Assembly (NCBI RefSeq): GCF_900100925.1
Contig: NZ_FNKO01000002.1
Span: 310,001 to 374,000, forward strand
Source: Actinopolyspora saharensis
GTDB taxonomy: Bacteria > Actinomycetota > Actinomycetes > Mycobacteriales > Pseudonocardiaceae
DNA length: 64,000 nt
Reading direction: 5' to 3'
Below the pieces are notes generated by a model. The model had not been told where the DNA came from. It saw nothing but the letters and a program-made list of their open reading frames with translations, and did no database searches. Of the stretch, positions 1 through 9,643 are shown in pieces. Within the stretch, counting starts at the first letter, position 1; every line of letters begins with the position of its first letter. Made by a program: the position numbers and the translations under genes.

Positions 1-86
1 TTGAGCTCGCCGCCGATGTACTGAACGGGCTTGGAAACCCGGGAAAGCAGCGGCTCCAGGCGATCGTACACGGATTCCACAGGCAC
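1..86 (-). CDS. TIGR03960-type B12-binding radical SAM protein, N-terminal fragment
   Basis: Only the first 28 codons are inside the window; the gene runs off the left edge. Read on the minus strand from a GTG at 86, the peptide contains VYDRLEPLLSR followed by KPVQYIGGEL. This is the characteristic N-terminus of the TIGR03960 radical SAM family (with B12-binding domain), found in many actinomycetes. The family's substrate is not known to me. A second in-frame GTG at 80 could be the true start. A GGGG stretch lies just upstream. The assignment rests on the N-terminal motif alone, since the radical SAM cysteines lie outside the window. Confidence 0.7.
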   Translation of the reverse strand, partial: MPVESVYDRLEPLLSRVSKPVQYIGGEL

Positions 87-281
87 GTCCCCAGCGTAAC
101 GAGCGGGCCACGCGGAGAAAGTCGGTGTGCCCGCCCGCGTGGCGAGAACACGCCGGGCGGGCACGCCGTGGACCGCCGGCTCGACGCACGCCCCGGGAAC
201 GTCGCCCGGACGATTCCGGAACCGCCCGCGAGCCGGTAGGCCGATGCGCGCGGGCGCGCCTCGGCCGTCGGTTCGGATTGT

Positions 282-818
282 TCAGAGGTCGCGGGTCAAC
301 CACACCTCGTCGTGGAACTGCTCGTCACCGGTCCGCAGGGAGCGCGGCCAGCGCCCCCGTTCGGTCCAGCCCCGCTCGGAGTAGAACTGCTCCGTGGCCG
401 CGTCCGAACGGGCCCGCAGGGTCAGCTGGGCCAACCCGAGCGCCACGGCGTGCGACTCGGCCGCGTCCAACAGCTGCTCTCCGACGCCGCGTTCGGAGAC
501 CTGCGGGTCGACCAGCAACCACTCGACCTCGGCGCGGTGCCGCTCCACCGGGAACTCGCCCACGCGCAGCACCACCGCTCCCGCGAGCGTGTGCTGCTTG
601 CCCGCGGTGAGGATGTGCCGCCGCTTCGGCCGCGTGGAGGCGTCGTCGACCACGCGCTGAGCCGTGTCCGTGAGCGTTTCCAGTTCGGTGTCTGCCGTGA
701 ACCCGGTGGCACCACCCGCGACCGTCACCCTGCCGAGCAGGTCGGCCAGTGCCTGGGGCAGCTCGGGATGCGGCTGGTCGACCCGGTGGGGGCCGCTGAT
801 GAATTCCTCTTCGCTCAT
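282..818 (-). CDS. GNAT-family N-acetyltransferase
   Basis: The protein is 178 residues, the usual length of a single GNAT domain. The acetyl-CoA binding signature appears as [20 protein letters not shown], where the R/Q-x-x-G-x-G/A loop is ERGVGE. The C-terminal strand-helix [20 protein letters not shown] is the typical aromatic, dipole-stacking end of the fold. It would transfer an acetyl group from acetyl-CoA to an amine on a small molecule or protein; the substrate cannot be read from sequence. The ATG at 818 overlaps the last codons of ndk by 4 bases, so it is translationally coupled to ndk on the minus strand. Confidence 0.8.
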   Translation of the reverse strand: MSEEEFISGPHRVDQPHPELPQALADLLGRVTVAGGATGFTADTELETLTDTAQRVVDDASTRPKRRHILTAGKQHTLAGAVVLRVGEFPVERHRAEVEWLLVDPQVSERGVGEQLLDAAESHAVALGLAQLTLRARSDAATEQFYSERGWTERGRWPRSLRTGDEQFHDEVWLTRDL

Positions 819-1231
819 GCCTGCAGATCCGGGAACCAGAGCTTGAGCTCGCGCTCGGCCGACTCGGCGGAGTCGGAACCGTGCACGAGGTTGTACTGCA
901 CTTCGAGACCGTAGTCGCCGCGCAGACTGCCCGCGTCCGCCTTCTCCACGGGGTCCGTTCCACCGGCGATCTGCCGGAAGGCCGCGATGGCCTTCGGGCC
1001 CTCCACGACGGCGGCGACGACGGGGCCGGAGGTGATGAACTCCAGCAGCGAGTTGAAGAACGGTTTCCCGTCGTGCTCGGCGTAGTGCTGCTCGGCGAGC
1101 TGCTGATCGACGTGGCGCATTTCCAGCGCGACGAGCTTGAGCCCCTTGCGCTCGATCCGGCTGATCACCTCACCGACCAGGCCTCGCTCGACGCCATCGG
1201 GTTTGACGAGGACGAGAGTGCGCTCGCTCAA
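815..1231 (-). CDS. ndk: nucleoside diphosphate kinase
   Basis: The 138-residue cytosolic enzyme transfers the gamma phosphate of ATP to NDPs through a phospho-histidine, balancing NTP and dNTP pools. The N-terminus [20 protein letters not shown] and the active-site segment [15 protein letters not shown], with catalytic His in VHGSD, are diagnostic, and length is standard for bacterial Ndk. The open frame extends further upstream, but the family N-terminus begins at a TTG (1231) preceded by AGGAG with good spacing, so TTG is chosen. It overlaps the downstream GNAT gene. It sits near DUF4233, folC and valS as in mycobacteria (Rv2445c to Rv2448c). Confidence 0.96.
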   Translation of the reverse strand: MSERTLVLVKPDGVERGLVGEVISRIERKGLKLVALEMRHVDQQLAEQHYAEHDGKPFFNSLLEFITSGPVVAAVVEGPKAIAAFRQIAGGTDPVEKADAGSLRGDYGLEVQYNLVHGSDSAESAERELKLWFPDLQA

Positions 1232-1422
1232 CGGGTTTCTCCTACAAGTCCGGGGTCGCTGCGGACCCGGTCGACAACGCCGGGATTCCTCCCGTGTCAA
1301 GGGTATTCGCCACGTTTTCCCCCTCGATCCAGGGGGCGATTCCCGAAGTCCGGCCCGATTCGGTCGCGCTCTCGGGGGTGGTCCGCACGCGGTTGTCGCG
1401 GTAGCTTCCCCGATGATGTACC

Positions 1423-1434
1423 GACCAGCTGGTC
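1423..1434. promoter_or_regulatory. 12-bp perfect palindrome upstream of the alcohol dehydrogenase
   Basis: GACCAGCTGGTC is a perfect palindrome about 30 bases before the dehydrogenase start, flanked by further near-symmetry (CCGACCAG / CTGGTCTG). TetR-family operators often look like this. No regulator gene lies next to it, so operator function is inference. Confidence 0.35.
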
Positions 1435-1462
1435 TGTCGCCCGAGTGGTGAGGAGCTCAGGT

Positions 1463-2563
1463 ATGCGCGCCGCCGTACACACCGCCGTGAACGAGCCACT
1501 GCGCTTGGAGGACATCGAGCACGCGGCCCCTGCCGAGGACGAGGTGACCATCGACGTCGCCTCCTGCGGCGCCTGCCACTCGGACCTGCACGTCCGCAAG
1601 GGCGAGCTTCCGTTCCCGACTCCGGCCGTGCTCGGTCACGAGGTCGCGGGAACCGTCGGCGAGGTCGGGCGCGCGGTGAGCGGGCTCTCCCCCGGAGACC
1701 GCGTGGTCACCAGCTTCATCATGCCGTGCGGGCGCTGCGCCCGGTGCGCGGCGGGCGAGGAGGAGATCTGCCTGGACTTCTTCGCCTACAACAGGGCCAA
1801 GGGCCAGCTCTACGACGGCCGGAGCAGGTTGTCCCGCCCCGGCGGCGAACCGGTCTGGATGTACTCGATGGGCGGACTGGCCCAGCGCACGGTCACCCCG
1901 GCCACCTCGGTCTACCGGGTTCCGGACGGGGTCGAGCTCTCCGACGTGGCCGCGGTCGGCTGTTCGACGATGACGGCCTACGGAGCGCTGCGCCACGCGG
2001 CCGACGTGCGGGTCGGCGACACGGTCGCCGTGATCGCAGCGGGTGGTGTCGGTTCGGCGCTGATCCAGCTGGCCCGCGTCTTCGGCGCGGGGGAGATCAT
2101 CGCCGTGGACATCGGGGAGGACAAGCTCGAAGCGGCCAGGCAGCTGGGCGCGACCAGCACCGTGAACTCGAGCGAGACGGACGCGCCCGCCGCGATCCGC
2201 GAGCTCACCGGGGGACGTGGTGTCGACGTCGCCTTCGAGGCGCTCGGTTCACGGGCGACCTTCGAGGTCGCGCGGGACTCGGTCGTCGAGGGCGGCCAGG
2301 TCGTCGTGGTCGGAATCGCTCCGCCCGAGACGGTCGGCGAGCTGAACCTGGCGACCATCGCTCGGCGCAAGCTCCGGGTGAAGGGCTCCTACGGGGCCAA
2401 GCCGCGCCGGGACATGCCGGTGCTGCTGGACCTGGTGGCCCGCGGGTTGCTGCGCCCGCAGGACGCGGTGAGCAGGCACTATCCCCTGGACGAGGCCGAG
2501 GAGGCGTTCAACGCGCTGGACCGCGGGGAGATCAGGGGCCGCGCGGTCATCGACGTGGCCTGA
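1463..2563 (+). CDS. zinc-dependent alcohol dehydrogenase (MDR family)
   Basis: This 366-residue NAD(P)-dependent medium-chain dehydrogenase has the expected features. The catalytic zinc ligands are Cys38 (in CGACHSD) and His59-Glu60 (in GHEVAG). The structural zinc lobe cysteines are C89, C92, C95 and C103 (CGRCARCAAGEEEIC). A Rossmann glycine motif (AAGGVGSALIQLA) follows near residue 193. It interconverts alcohols with aldehydes or ketones in the cytosol; the substrate is unknown. The frame is open far upstream, but the ATG at 1463 has GAGGAG about 8 bases before it and gives the family N-terminus. The gene is monocistronic and divergent from ndk. Confidence 0.9.
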   Translation: MRAAVHTAVNEPLRLEDIEHAAPAEDEVTIDVASCGACHSDLHVRKGELPFPTPAVLGHEVAGTVGEVGRAVSGLSPGDRVVTSFIMPCGRCARCAAGEEEICLDFFAYNRAKGQLYDGRSRLSRPGGEPVWMYSMGGLAQRTVTPATSVYRVPDGVELSDVAAVGCSTMTAYGALRHAADVRVGDTVAVIAAGGVGSALIQLARVFGAGEIIAVDIGEDKLEAARQLGATSTVNSSETDAPAAIRELTGGRGVDVAFEALGSRATFEVARDSVVEGGQVVVVGIAPPETVGELNLATIARRKLRVKGSYGAKPRRDMPVLLDLVARGLLRPQDAVSRHYPLDEAEEAFNALDRGEIRGRAVIDVA

Positions 2564-2668
2564 AAGCACCCCGAGCAGCCGGCGGCGGGTTCCCGCTCCG
2601 CTCGGCGGATCGCTGCTCGGCGGATCTGCCGCCTGCTCGTACGCGAGGTCCGCCCGCGCTCCCGAGCC

Positions 2669-3130
2669 TCACCGCTGCGGCGGATGCCCGGGAGGATGAC
2701 CGAGCTGATCGGCCAGCCTCCCCTCGCGCATCCGCTTGGCCACGTCGTGCCGCAGGTACAGCACGTAGCCCCAGACACCGGCGAAGATCAACCCCATGAT
2801 CCCGATGGCCGGGTGCACGAGGAAGCACGCGATCATGCACAGCTGCAGCACCAGCGCCACGCCGAGACCCCAGCGGCGGCGCTGCACGAACGCCGCGCAC
2901 AGCTGCAGCACGGTCAGCACGGCCACCACGGCGAAACCGACGCTGCTCGCGCCGGATCCGAGCTGCCAGACGACCGGAAGCGCGAGCCCGAACACTATGA
3001 ACTCGAGAACCAGGGTCCCCGCCATGACGCCGCGCAACCCCTTCCACGGGTCGCGCACCTCCTCGGGCGGCTCCGGAAGCCCCCGACGGCGTTCGGCCCG
3101 TTCCGCGTCGTCCGCGCGCCCCTCGTTCAC
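2669..3130 (-). CDS. DUF4233 family integral membrane protein
   Basis: This 153-residue protein has a charged N-terminal tail, then about four hydrophobic segments (from GVMAGTLVLEFIVFGLALPVV to IGIMGLIFAGVWGYVLYL), and a short basic C-terminus. It matches the DUF4233 family encoded directly after folC in actinomycetes (Rv2446c position). The GTG start at 3130 overlaps the folC stop in a GTGA junction, so the two are translationally coupled. The function of the family is unknown. Confidence 0.85.
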   Translation of the reverse strand: MNEGRADDAERAERRRGLPEPPEEVRDPWKGLRGVMAGTLVLEFIVFGLALPVVWQLGSGASSVGFAVVAVLTVLQLCAAFVQRRRWGLGVALVLQLCMIACFLVHPAIGIMGLIFAGVWGYVLYLRHDVAKRMREGRLADQLGHPPGHPPQR

Positions 3131-4503
3131 ACCGGCTCCTTGCCGAACAGGGCGCGCGCCTCACCCGCCGTCACCACGGAACCGGTGATCACGATGCCCG
3201 CTCCCGAGATGGAGTCGCTCGGATCGGTGGTGTGCTCGGCGAGGCTGATCGCCGACGCCACCGCGTCGTCCAGCCTGGGCTCGACGTGCACCCGGTCCCT
3301 GCCGAAGATCTCCTCGGCCAGCGCGGCGAGGTCGTCGGGCTCCATGGCCCGCGGAGCGGAGTTGCGGGTGACCACGAGCTCCTCGATCACCTGTTCCAGC
3401 TCGGTGAGGATGCCCCTGGCGTCCTTGTCGCTCATCACGCCCACGACACCGACCAGCCTGCGGAACGAGAACTCGGCGCTGACCGCGTCGGCCAGCGCCC
3501 GCGCGCCGTGCGGGTTGTGCGCGGCGTCGACCAGCACGGTCGGGGCCGCGCGGACCCTTTCGAGCCTGCCCGGGGTCACCACCCCGGCGAAGGCGTCCCT
3601 GACCTGCTCGATGTCGAGCTGCCGCTCCGTGCCCGCACCGAAGAACGCCTCGACCGAGGCGAGCGCGAGCGCGGCGTTGTGGGCCTGGTGCTCCCCGTGG
3701 ACCGGGAGGAAGACGTCCTCGTAGATCCCGCTGAGCCCCTGCAGCCGCAGCATCTGCCCGCCCACGGCGACGGTGCGCTCCAGCACGCCGAACTCCTGGC
3801 CCTGCCGCGCGACCGTGGCGTCCATCTCCGCGACCTTGCGCAGGATGGGGTCCTGGGCCTCCTGGCTCTGGGAGGCCATCACCACCACCGAGTCCTGCTT
3901 GATGATCCCGGCCTTCTCCGCGGCGATCTCGGCGATGTCGGACCCGAGGTACTCGGCGTGGTCCAGCGAGACCGGGCACAGCACGGCCACCTGGGCGTCG
4001 GCCACGTTGGTCGCGTCCCAGCCACCTCCGAGCCCGACCTCCAGCACCGCGGTCTCCACCGGGGCCTCGGCGAATGCCGCGAAGGCCATGCCGGTCAGCA
4101 CCTCGAACTTGCTCATCGGGACCTCGCTGTTGGAGTCCACGATGGAGACGTAGGGGGCGATGTCCCGGTAGGCCTCGACGTAGGCGCTGGGGCTGATCGG
4201 CCCGCCGTCGATGTTGATCCGCTCGGTGACCAGTTGCAGGTGCGGGCTGCTGTAGCGACCGACGCGCAGTCCGATCCGAGTCATCAGCGCGTCGACCATC
4301 CGCGCCGTCGAGGACTTGCCGTTGGTCCCCGCGACGTGCACGACCGGGTAACCCCGCTGCGGCTCGGCCAGCAGATCGGTCAGTGCCCTGATCCGGTCCA
4401 GCGAGGGCTCGATCTTGGTTTCCGGCCAGCGCTCGTTGAGCTCGGACTCGACGACCCGCAGTTCCTGCAGCTCGCCGGACTCGGACTCGGCCACGAATAA
4501 CAC
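3127..4503 (-). CDS. folC: folylpolyglutamate synthase / dihydrofolate synthase
   Basis: FolC adds glutamate to dihydropteroate and to folates, an ATP-dependent Mur-ligase-type cytosolic reaction. The P-loop is VAGTNGKSSTARMVDALM. The family glycine-rich motif GLGGGWDATNV and the C-terminal-domain segment VDAAHNPHGARAL are present. Length (up to 458 residues) is normal. The first GTG (4503) is only 3-4 bases from GGAGG; a GTG at 4494, giving AESESGELQ, is spaced better and may be the real start. The gene lies between valS and the DUF4233 gene in one minus-strand operon. Confidence 0.93.
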   Translation of the reverse strand: MLFVAESESGELQELRVVESELNERWPETKIEPSLDRIRALTDLLAEPQRGYPVVHVAGTNGKSSTARMVDALMTRIGLRVGRYSSPHLQLVTERINIDGGPISPSAYVEAYRDIAPYVSIVDSNSEVPMSKFEVLTGMAFAAFAEAPVETAVLEVGLGGGWDATNVADAQVAVLCPVSLDHAEYLGSDIAEIAAEKAGIIKQDSVVVMASQSQEAQDPILRKVAEMDATVARQGQEFGVLERTVAVGGQMLRLQGLSGIYEDVFLPVHGEHQAHNAALALASVEAFFGAGTERQLDIEQVRDAFAGVVTPGRLERVRAAPTVLVDAAHNPHGARALADAVSAEFSFRRLVGVVGVMSDKDARGILTELEQVIEELVVTRNSAPRAMEPDDLAALAEEIFGRDRVHVEPRLDDAVASAISLAEHTTDPSDSISGAGIVITGSVVTAGEARALFGKEPV

Positions 4504-4551
4504 TCTCCTCCCGGTGCGGGCACCCTCGGGGCAACCCGCACCACGACACGC

Positions 4552-7203
4552 TCACGCCTCCGGAAGCGACTCCAGCCGGGTGTTGATGCGCTCGATCTCG
4601 GCGAGCGCACTCTCCCGCCGGGAGCGGATCTTGTCCACGACCTCCGCGGGAGCCTTCTCGGTGAACGACGGGTTGTTCAGTTTCTGCTCGGTTCCGGACA
4701 GCTCCTTCTGGGCCGCCTCCAGATCCTTCGCGAGCCGGTTGCGCTCGGCGGCGATGTCGACGGCTCCCGAGAGGTCGACCCCCACCGCGACCTCACCGTC
4801 CTGCAGGCCCACGCGCATCGAGGAGGAGGCGCCGAAGTTGTCCCCCGGCTCGGTGAGCTTGGCCAGCGTGCGGATCGCGGCCTCGTGCTCGGCGATGCCG
4901 ACCGCCTCGATGCCGGCCAGCTCGGCCGCGACCTTCTGGTTCGGTTTCAGTCCCTGGTCGGCCCGGAACCGACGGATCTCGGTGACCAGCTTACGGACCG
5001 CGTCGATCCGCTCGGCGGCCGCCGTGTCCGCCGGAGTCCCCTCCGGGGTCGGCCACTCGGCGATCACGACGGACTCCCGCCCGGTCAGCGCCGTCCACAG
5101 CGCCTCGGTGACGAAGGGGATCGTCGGGTGCAGCAGGCGCAGCAGCACGTCCAGCACGTGGCCGAGCACCGCCCTGGTCGACTCGGCCCGCTCGCCGCCC
5201 TCGTCGAGCTGGACCTTGGACAGCTCCACGTACCAGTCGCAGAACTCGTCCCAGGTGAAGTGGTACAGCGCCTCGACCGACTTGGCGAACTGGAAGTCCT
5301 CCAGCAGCTCGTCCACCTCGGTGACCAGGGCGTCGCAGCGGTCGAGGATCCAGCGGTCGGCATCGGTCAGCGTCTCCCGGTCCGGCAGCCGCTCGGGGGC
5401 GAAGGCCTCCTTGCCGAGCGCGAACTTGGTCGCGTTGAACAGCTTGGTCACGAAGCTGCGCGCCCCGGCGACCCACTCGTCGCTCATCGGCGCGTCCGCG
5501 CCGGGGTTGGCCCCCCTGGCCAGGGTGAAGCGCACGGCGTCGGTGCCGTAGGTGTCGATCCACTGCAGCGGGTCGACGGTGTTGCCGGAGGACTTCGACA
5601 TCTTCTTGCCGTGCTTGTCCCGGACGATGCCGTGCAGCGCGATCCTGCGGAAGGGCACCGCCTCCTCCGGAGCACGATCGGACATGCCGTAGAGGCCGAG
5701 CATCATCATCCGGGCGACCCAGAAGAACAGGATGTCGTAGCCGGTGACCAGCACGCTCGTCGGGTAGAACTTGCGCAGGTCCGGCGTGTCGTCGGGCCAG
5801 CCCATCGTGGAGAACGGCCACAGGCCGGAGGAGAACCACGTGTCCAGCACGTCCTCGTCCTGGCGCCACCCCTCGCCCTCCGGGGGGCGCTCGTCCGGCC
5901 CGACGCAGACGACCTCGCCGTTCGGCCCGTACCAGATCGGGATGCGGTGGCCCCACCACATCTGCCTGGAGATCGCCCAGTCGTGCAGGTTGTCGATCCA
6001 GTCGAAGTAGCGCTTGGCCAGTTCCGGCGGGTGCACCTCGACACGGCCGTCGCGCACGGCGTCGCCCGCCGCCTCGGCCAGCGGGCCGACCTTGACGAAC
6101 CACTGCATGGACAGGCGGGGTTCGATCGGCTCCTTGGAGCGGGAGCTGTGCCCGACGCTGTGCACGTAGGGACGCTTCTCGGCGACGATGCGCCCCTCCG
6201 CGCGGAGCGCCTCGCGCACCGCCTCGCGCGCCTCGAAGCGGTCCATGCCGTCGAACCGGGTGCCCGTGTCGGCGATGCGCCCGCGCTCGTCCATGACGGT
6301 CGGCATCGGCAGGTCGTGGCGACGCCCGATCTCGAAGTCGTTGGGATCGTGCGCCGGGGTGACCTTGACCGCACCGCTGCCGAACTCGGGGTCGACGTGC
6401 TCGTCGGCCACGATCGGGATGCTGCGCCCGGTCAGCGGGAGTTCGATCTCCGTACCGATCAGGTGCTCGTAGCGCTCGTCCTCCGGGTGCACGGCCACGG
6501 CCGTGTCACCGAGCATGGTCTCCACCCGCGTGGTGGCCACTTCCAGGGCCGCGTCGCCGTCGCCGTAGCGCATCGTCACGAGCTCGCCCTCGACCTCGCG
6601 GTGCTCGACCTCGATGTCCGAGATCGCGGTGCGCATCTCCGGCGACCAGTTGACCAGCTGTTCCGCGCGGTAGATCAGCCCGTCCTCGTAGAGGCGCTTG
6701 AACATCGTGTTGACGGCCCTGGACAGGCCCGCGTCCATGGTGAATCGTTCGCGGCTCCAGTCCACCCCGTCACCGAGGCGGCGCATCTGGGAGAGGATCG
6801 CCCCGCCGTGCTGCTCCTTCCACTGCCACACCCGTTCGAGGAACTTCTCCCGGCCGAGCTCGCGGTGGTCGATGCCCTCTTCCTGCAACTGGCGCTCGAC
6901 CAACGCCTGGACGGCGATGCTGGCGTGGTCCATGCCGGGCAGCCAGAGCGCCTCGTAGCCCTGCATCCTGCGGCGCCGCGTGAGCAGGTCCATCAGCGTG
7001 TGCTCGAACGCGTGGCCGATGTGCAGGCTCCCCGTCACGTTCGGCGGGGGGATGACGAGTGAGAACGGCGGACGATCGCTGTTGGGGTCCGCCTCGAAGT
7101 AGCCGGCGTCTACCCAGCGCTGGTACAGCTCGGCCTCTACGTCGGCCGGGTTCCAGGTCGACGGAAGTTCACGGGGCTGTGCTGCTGGGCTGGTCTGTGT
7201 CAC
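4552..7203 (-). CDS. valS: valyl-tRNA synthetase
   Basis: This class I synthetase of 883 residues charges tRNA-Val and edits threonine. The ATP-binding HIGH motif is residues 61-64 (in [10 protein letters not shown]) and KMSKS is residues 534-538. The C-terminal ~65 residues form the tRNA-contacting coiled coil typical of ValRS (rich in L, E, K, R, from about [14 protein letters not shown]). The GTG start at 7203 fits the N-terminus ([20 protein letters not shown]). No T-box structure is evident in the short upstream gap. It is the first gene of the valS-folC-DUF4233 run. Confidence 0.97.
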   Translation of the reverse strand: MTQTSPAAQPRELPSTWNPADVEAELYQRWVDAGYFEADPNSDRPPFSLVIPPPNVTGSLHIGHAFEHTLMDLLTRRRRMQGYEALWLPGMDHASIAVQALVERQLQEEGIDHRELGREKFLERVWQWKEQHGGAILSQMRRLGDGVDWSRERFTMDAGLSRAVNTMFKRLYEDGLIYRAEQLVNWSPEMRTAISDIEVEHREVEGELVTMRYGDGDAALEVATTRVETMLGDTAVAVHPEDERYEHLIGTEIELPLTGRSIPIVADEHVDPEFGSGAVKVTPAHDPNDFEIGRRHDLPMPTVMDERGRIADTGTRFDGMDRFEAREAVREALRAEGRIVAEKRPYVHSVGHSSRSKEPIEPRLSMQWFVKVGPLAEAAGDAVRDGRVEVHPPELAKRYFDWIDNLHDWAISRQMWWGHRIPIWYGPNGEVVCVGPDERPPEGEGWRQDEDVLDTWFSSGLWPFSTMGWPDDTPDLRKFYPTSVLVTGYDILFFWVARMMMLGLYGMSDRAPEEAVPFRRIALHGIVRDKHGKKMSKSSGNTVDPLQWIDTYGTDAVRFTLARGANPGADAPMSDEWVAGARSFVTKLFNATKFALGKEAFAPERLPDRETLTDADRWILDRCDALVTEVDELLEDFQFAKSVEALYHFTWDEFCDWYVELSKVQLDEGGERAESTRAVLGHVLDVLLRLLHPTIPFVTEALWTALTGRESVVIAEWPTPEGTPADTAAAERIDAVRKLVTEIRRFRADQGLKPNQKVAAELAGIEAVGIAEHEAAIRTLAKLTEPGDNFGASSSMRVGLQDGEVAVGVDLSGAVDIAAERNRLAKDLEAAQKELSGTEQKLNNPSFTEKAPAEVVDKIRSRRESALAEIERINTRLESLPEA

Positions 7204-7290
7204 ACCGGGATTCTACGAACCCCGTCGGGCATGCTTGTACGGTGCTAGGCCTCAACGGCGGATCCGAGCGTGGAAGGCGGCCCGCGAACC

Positions 7291-7965
7291 ATGAACGAAG
7301 CCGTTCTAGACCGGGTGAGGGAAGGTCATCACGAACTGTTGGACCTGGTCAGCGAGCTGGAGCCCGAGGACTTCCGGGCGGATTCCAGACTGCCCGGTTG
7401 GTCCCGCGCGCACGTGGTCGCTCATCTGGCCAACAACGCGATCTCGCTGGCGAACATGACCAGCGCCGCGGGGCGCGGGGAGTTGGTGGACCCGTACCCC
7501 GACGGTGATCGGGACGAGGCGATCGAGCGCGACGCGAGCCAGGACGCGATCGGGCTGGTGCAGCAGCTGGCCACCTCGCACGCGCAGCTGGAGATCGTCT
7601 GGGACTCGGTGGCCGAGCAGGACTGGCAGCGTCCGGTGCGCTTCCGCGACGGCACCGTCTCCGACCTGGTGCTGTGCCGCTGGCGTGAACTGGAGATACA
7701 CATGCTCGACCTCGATCTGGAGCGGACCGAGCAGAGCTGGTCGTCCGAGTTCTGCGCCCACGCGATCGATTTCCTGCTGCCGCGGCTGGAGGGCGCCGAG
7801 GTGGTGCTGGCTCCGCGGGATCTCGACCGGACGTGGGAGGTGGGCAGCTCTCCGACTCACAAGATCGAGGGATCTTCTCACTCGATCGCGTGTTGGTTGG
7901 CGGGGCGCACACCGCAGCAGGAGCCGAGCGGCGGCCCGCTTCCCGAACTCGGCCCGTGGCCGTGA
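7291..7965 (+). CDS. mycothiol-dependent maleylpyruvate isomerase family protein
   Basis: This 224-residue protein of the DinB/MDMPI fold has the metal-binding arrangement of that family: His45 in LPGWSRAHVVAHLANN, and Glu133-x3-His137 in WRELEIHMLDLD. Family members use mycothiol as a cofactor, for example to isomerise maleylpyruvate in gentisate catabolism. No gentisate genes are nearby, so the substrate is unknown. A GTG at 7270 would add seven residues but has no ribosome site; the ATG at 7291 is preceded by GGAAGG at somewhat long spacing. The gene diverges from valS. Confidence 0.82.
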   Translation: MNEAVLDRVREGHHELLDLVSELEPEDFRADSRLPGWSRAHVVAHLANNAISLANMTSAAGRGELVDPYPDGDRDEAIERDASQDAIGLVQQLATSHAQLEIVWDSVAEQDWQRPVRFRDGTVSDLVLCRWRELEIHMLDLDLERTEQSWSSEFCAHAIDFLLPRLEGAEVVLAPRDLDRTWEVGSSPTHKIEGSSHSIACWLAGRTPQQEPSGGPLPELGPWP

Positions 7966-7975
7966 GGAACGCGAG

Positions 7976-8164
7976 GTGATTTTTCTTCCGGTCACGAGAG
8001 GTTCGGAATCGACTCCTGGTTCGGGTGTGACTGGCGAAGTGCAGTGGAGCGAGTTGCAGCGTGACCCACGCTCCGTGGCGGAACGGGCCGAGCGCGGAGC
8101 CGTCCGTGTTCACCGGCGGGGTAAGGCCCCGCTGCTTCTCCTCCAGGAGGCGGGCTTCCCGTGA
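7976..8164 (+). CDS. small antitoxin-like protein (Phd/YefM-like), uncertain
   Basis: This 62-residue ORF starts at GTG 7976 with GAGG 8 bases upstream and begins 10 bases after the isomerase-family gene, so it is probably cotranscribed. The segment VQWSELQRDPRSVAERAERG followed by AVRVHRRGKAPLLLL resembles the short 'prevent-host-death' type proteins of actinomycetes, in which the tail holds a basic strand followed by leucines. No clear toxin gene follows. The family call is by pattern only. Confidence 0.4.
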   Translation: MIFLPVTRGSESTPGSGVTGEVQWSELQRDPRSVAERAERGAVRVHRRGKAPLLLLQEAGFP

Positions 8165-8463
8165 TCGCCGCTGAGCGCCACGGGACACTCGCCGACGAGT
8201 CCACGCGGGGTCGCGCCGCCCCGCATCGCCGAGCAGCCGCGATCCGCGCGGACCTCACGGGCGAACTCGCGACGTCGTCCCCTCGGGATCCGGCAGGCGG
8301 CGCCGGCCACTCCGACCACATGGCCGTCGGGGATGTGGAGCGGGAAGTGCTGCCGGTTCACCGCCTCCGACCAGGCTGTCGCATCGTCCGGACGAGTGGC
8401 CCGCTGGCACGGTCCTGCCGTAGTAGGACGGGCGATGGCGGAAGGAACGCCGGCAGCAGGCAC
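8110..8463 (-). CDS. possible small hypothetical protein after the DUF397 gene
   Basis: A 117-codon minus-strand frame with G/C-rich third positions lies 43 bases after the DUF397 gene on the same strand, which fits a third gene of that operon. The middle part (ATAWSEAVNRQHFPLHIPDG, then a Cys in ACRIP) looks protein-like, but I recognise no family. There is no ribosome site at the GTG (8463), and the frame overlaps the small plus-strand ORF ending at 8164. A competing plus-strand frame also stays open here. Treat as unproven. Confidence 0.28.
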   Translation of the reverse strand: MPAAGVPSAIARPTTAGPCQRATRPDDATAWSEAVNRQHFPLHIPDGHVVGVAGAACRIPRGRRREFAREVRADRGCSAMRGGATPRGLVGECPVALSGDHGKPASWRRSSGALPRR

Positions 8464-8506
8464 CCCGGATTAGTCGTCTCTTCCCGAATCCGGAAGGGCG
8501 ATACGT

Positions 8507-8716
8507 CTACGCTTCGGCACGGACGACCGCCAGGAAGGACCGCCACTGGGCAGCCGGAACCGCGAGCACACCCGTGTCGGGCGACTTCGAGTCCCGCACA
8601 GCGGTGAAACCTTCGCCGAAGGCGACCTCGACGCAAGTGGTACCGCCGTTACTTCCGCCGGTGGTATAACTGCTCTTGTGCCAGGTAAGTGCTTCTAAAT
8701 CGTGCTGCGTGCTCAT
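8507..8716 (-). CDS. DUF397 domain protein
   Basis: This 69-residue protein has the DUF397 pattern: LTWHKSSYTTGGSNGGTTCV, EVAFGEGFTAVRDSKSPDTG and a final AVPAAQWRSFLAVVRAE. In actinomycetes DUF397 proteins pair with XRE/DUF5753 regulators (WhiJ-like loci) and are thought to modulate the partner. The ATG at 8716 lies 17 bases after the XRE gene, so the two form one minus-strand operon. Confidence 0.9.
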   Translation of the reverse strand: MSTQHDLEALTWHKSSYTTGGSNGGTTCVEVAFGEGFTAVRDSKSPDTGVLAVPAAQWRSFLAVVRAEA

Positions 8717-8733
8717 CTCGAACCCCTCGAAGC

Positions 8734-9603
8734 TCAGTAGGCTCTCATCGCTCGGTCGATTTCCGCTACGGACTCTGCCGGCGACAGTGCCAACTCGGTC
8801 AACACACCGAACCGCAGCGTGCACGTACGGACGTGTTCACGCTCTTCGATGTATACGCTACCCGCGGGACCTTCGGTGTAGCCGATGTCAGGCACCGGCT
8901 CGGGCAACGTCAGGATCGAGAAAGGCCCTTCCAGTCCAGGACCGGCATGACTGCTCTTGGCGAGTACCTGGATCGTGATGTTCGGATGCTCGGTGAGCTC
9001 GAGCAGACGACACAACTGATCACGCATGATCCGCGGGCCTCCGAGAGGCCGTTCCAGGATCCCTTGGTCCATGATGAAGTGCAGGTGCGGGGGATCCTCC
9101 CCGTGGACGACTTGTTGACGCGTCATTCGAGCCGCGATCCTGCGCTCTACTTCCTCCGGAGTGAACATCCCCGGATTGATGGCATTGATGAGTGCCCGCG
9201 CGTAGTCGTTGGTCTGAAGCAGACCGTGGATGAGCTGGTTCTGGAAGTCGCGCATGGCGACGAGACCGCTCTCGATGCTCAGCAGTGGACGCAAGTCCTC
9301 CGGTAGTTCGCTGTTGAAGCTGACCCACCAGCCCTGCTCGGCTGATTCATTGGCCAGCTGAACCAGCTCATCGCGGACACTCGCATCGATAACGCCGTAG
9401 GCGTCGAGGAGCTGCTCCACCTCGCGCGGCTTGAGCGTGTGCTCCCGATTTTCGATTCGGGACAGCTTGGGACGCGACCAACGCCCCGGCCCCTTCCTCA
9501 ACAGCTCCACTGCCTGCTCCTGCCTGATACCGACATCTTCGCGCAGTGCTTTGAGAGCAGCGGCGAGCTGCCAACGCCGTACGACCGACATACCGTCCGA
9601 CAC
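8734..9603 (-). CDS. XRE-family regulator with DUF5753-type C-terminal domain
   Basis: The 289-residue DNA-binding protein has an N-terminal helix-turn-helix (residues ~5-70, RRWQLAAALKALREDVGIRQ to KLSRIENREHTLKPREVEQLL). It is followed by the long C-terminal domain shared by WhiJ-like regulators (LIHGLLQTNDYARALINA, RMTRQQVV, HFIMDQGILERPLGG). The GTG at 9603 is chosen because GGAGG lies 10 bases upstream; an ATG at 9591 is the alternative. It is cotranscribed with the DUF397 gene and diverges from the small gene at 9732. The intergenic region carries two identical palindromes that are its likely binding sites. Confidence 0.9.
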   Translation of the reverse strand: MSDGMSVVRRWQLAAALKALREDVGIRQEQAVELLRKGPGRWSRPKLSRIENREHTLKPREVEQLLDAYGVIDASVRDELVQLANESAEQGWWVSFNSELPEDLRPLLSIESGLVAMRDFQNQLIHGLLQTNDYARALINAINPGMFTPEEVERRIAARMTRQQVVHGEDPPHLHFIMDQGILERPLGGPRIMRDQLCRLLELTEHPNITIQVLAKSSHAGPGLEGPFSILTLPEPVPDIGYTEGPAGSVYIEEREHVRTCTLRFGVLTELALSPAESVAEIDRAMRAY

Positions 9604-9643
9604 GACCCAACAACCTCCAGTTTCGCACATTCGCATGAACTTA

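Noticed and set aside
4885..7062. 725-codon open frame opposite valS
   Set aside because: The composition is that of an antisense shadow and no domain is recognisable; valS on the minus strand is certain.
7204..7290. T-box leader for valS
   Set aside because: The upstream gap is too short and shows no specifier or antiterminator structure.
8161..8607. 148-codon plus-strand ORF overlapping the antitoxin-like ORF by a GTGA junction
   Set aside because: It runs through the end of the certain DUF397 gene on the other strand and shows no domain; a toxin function could not be supported.
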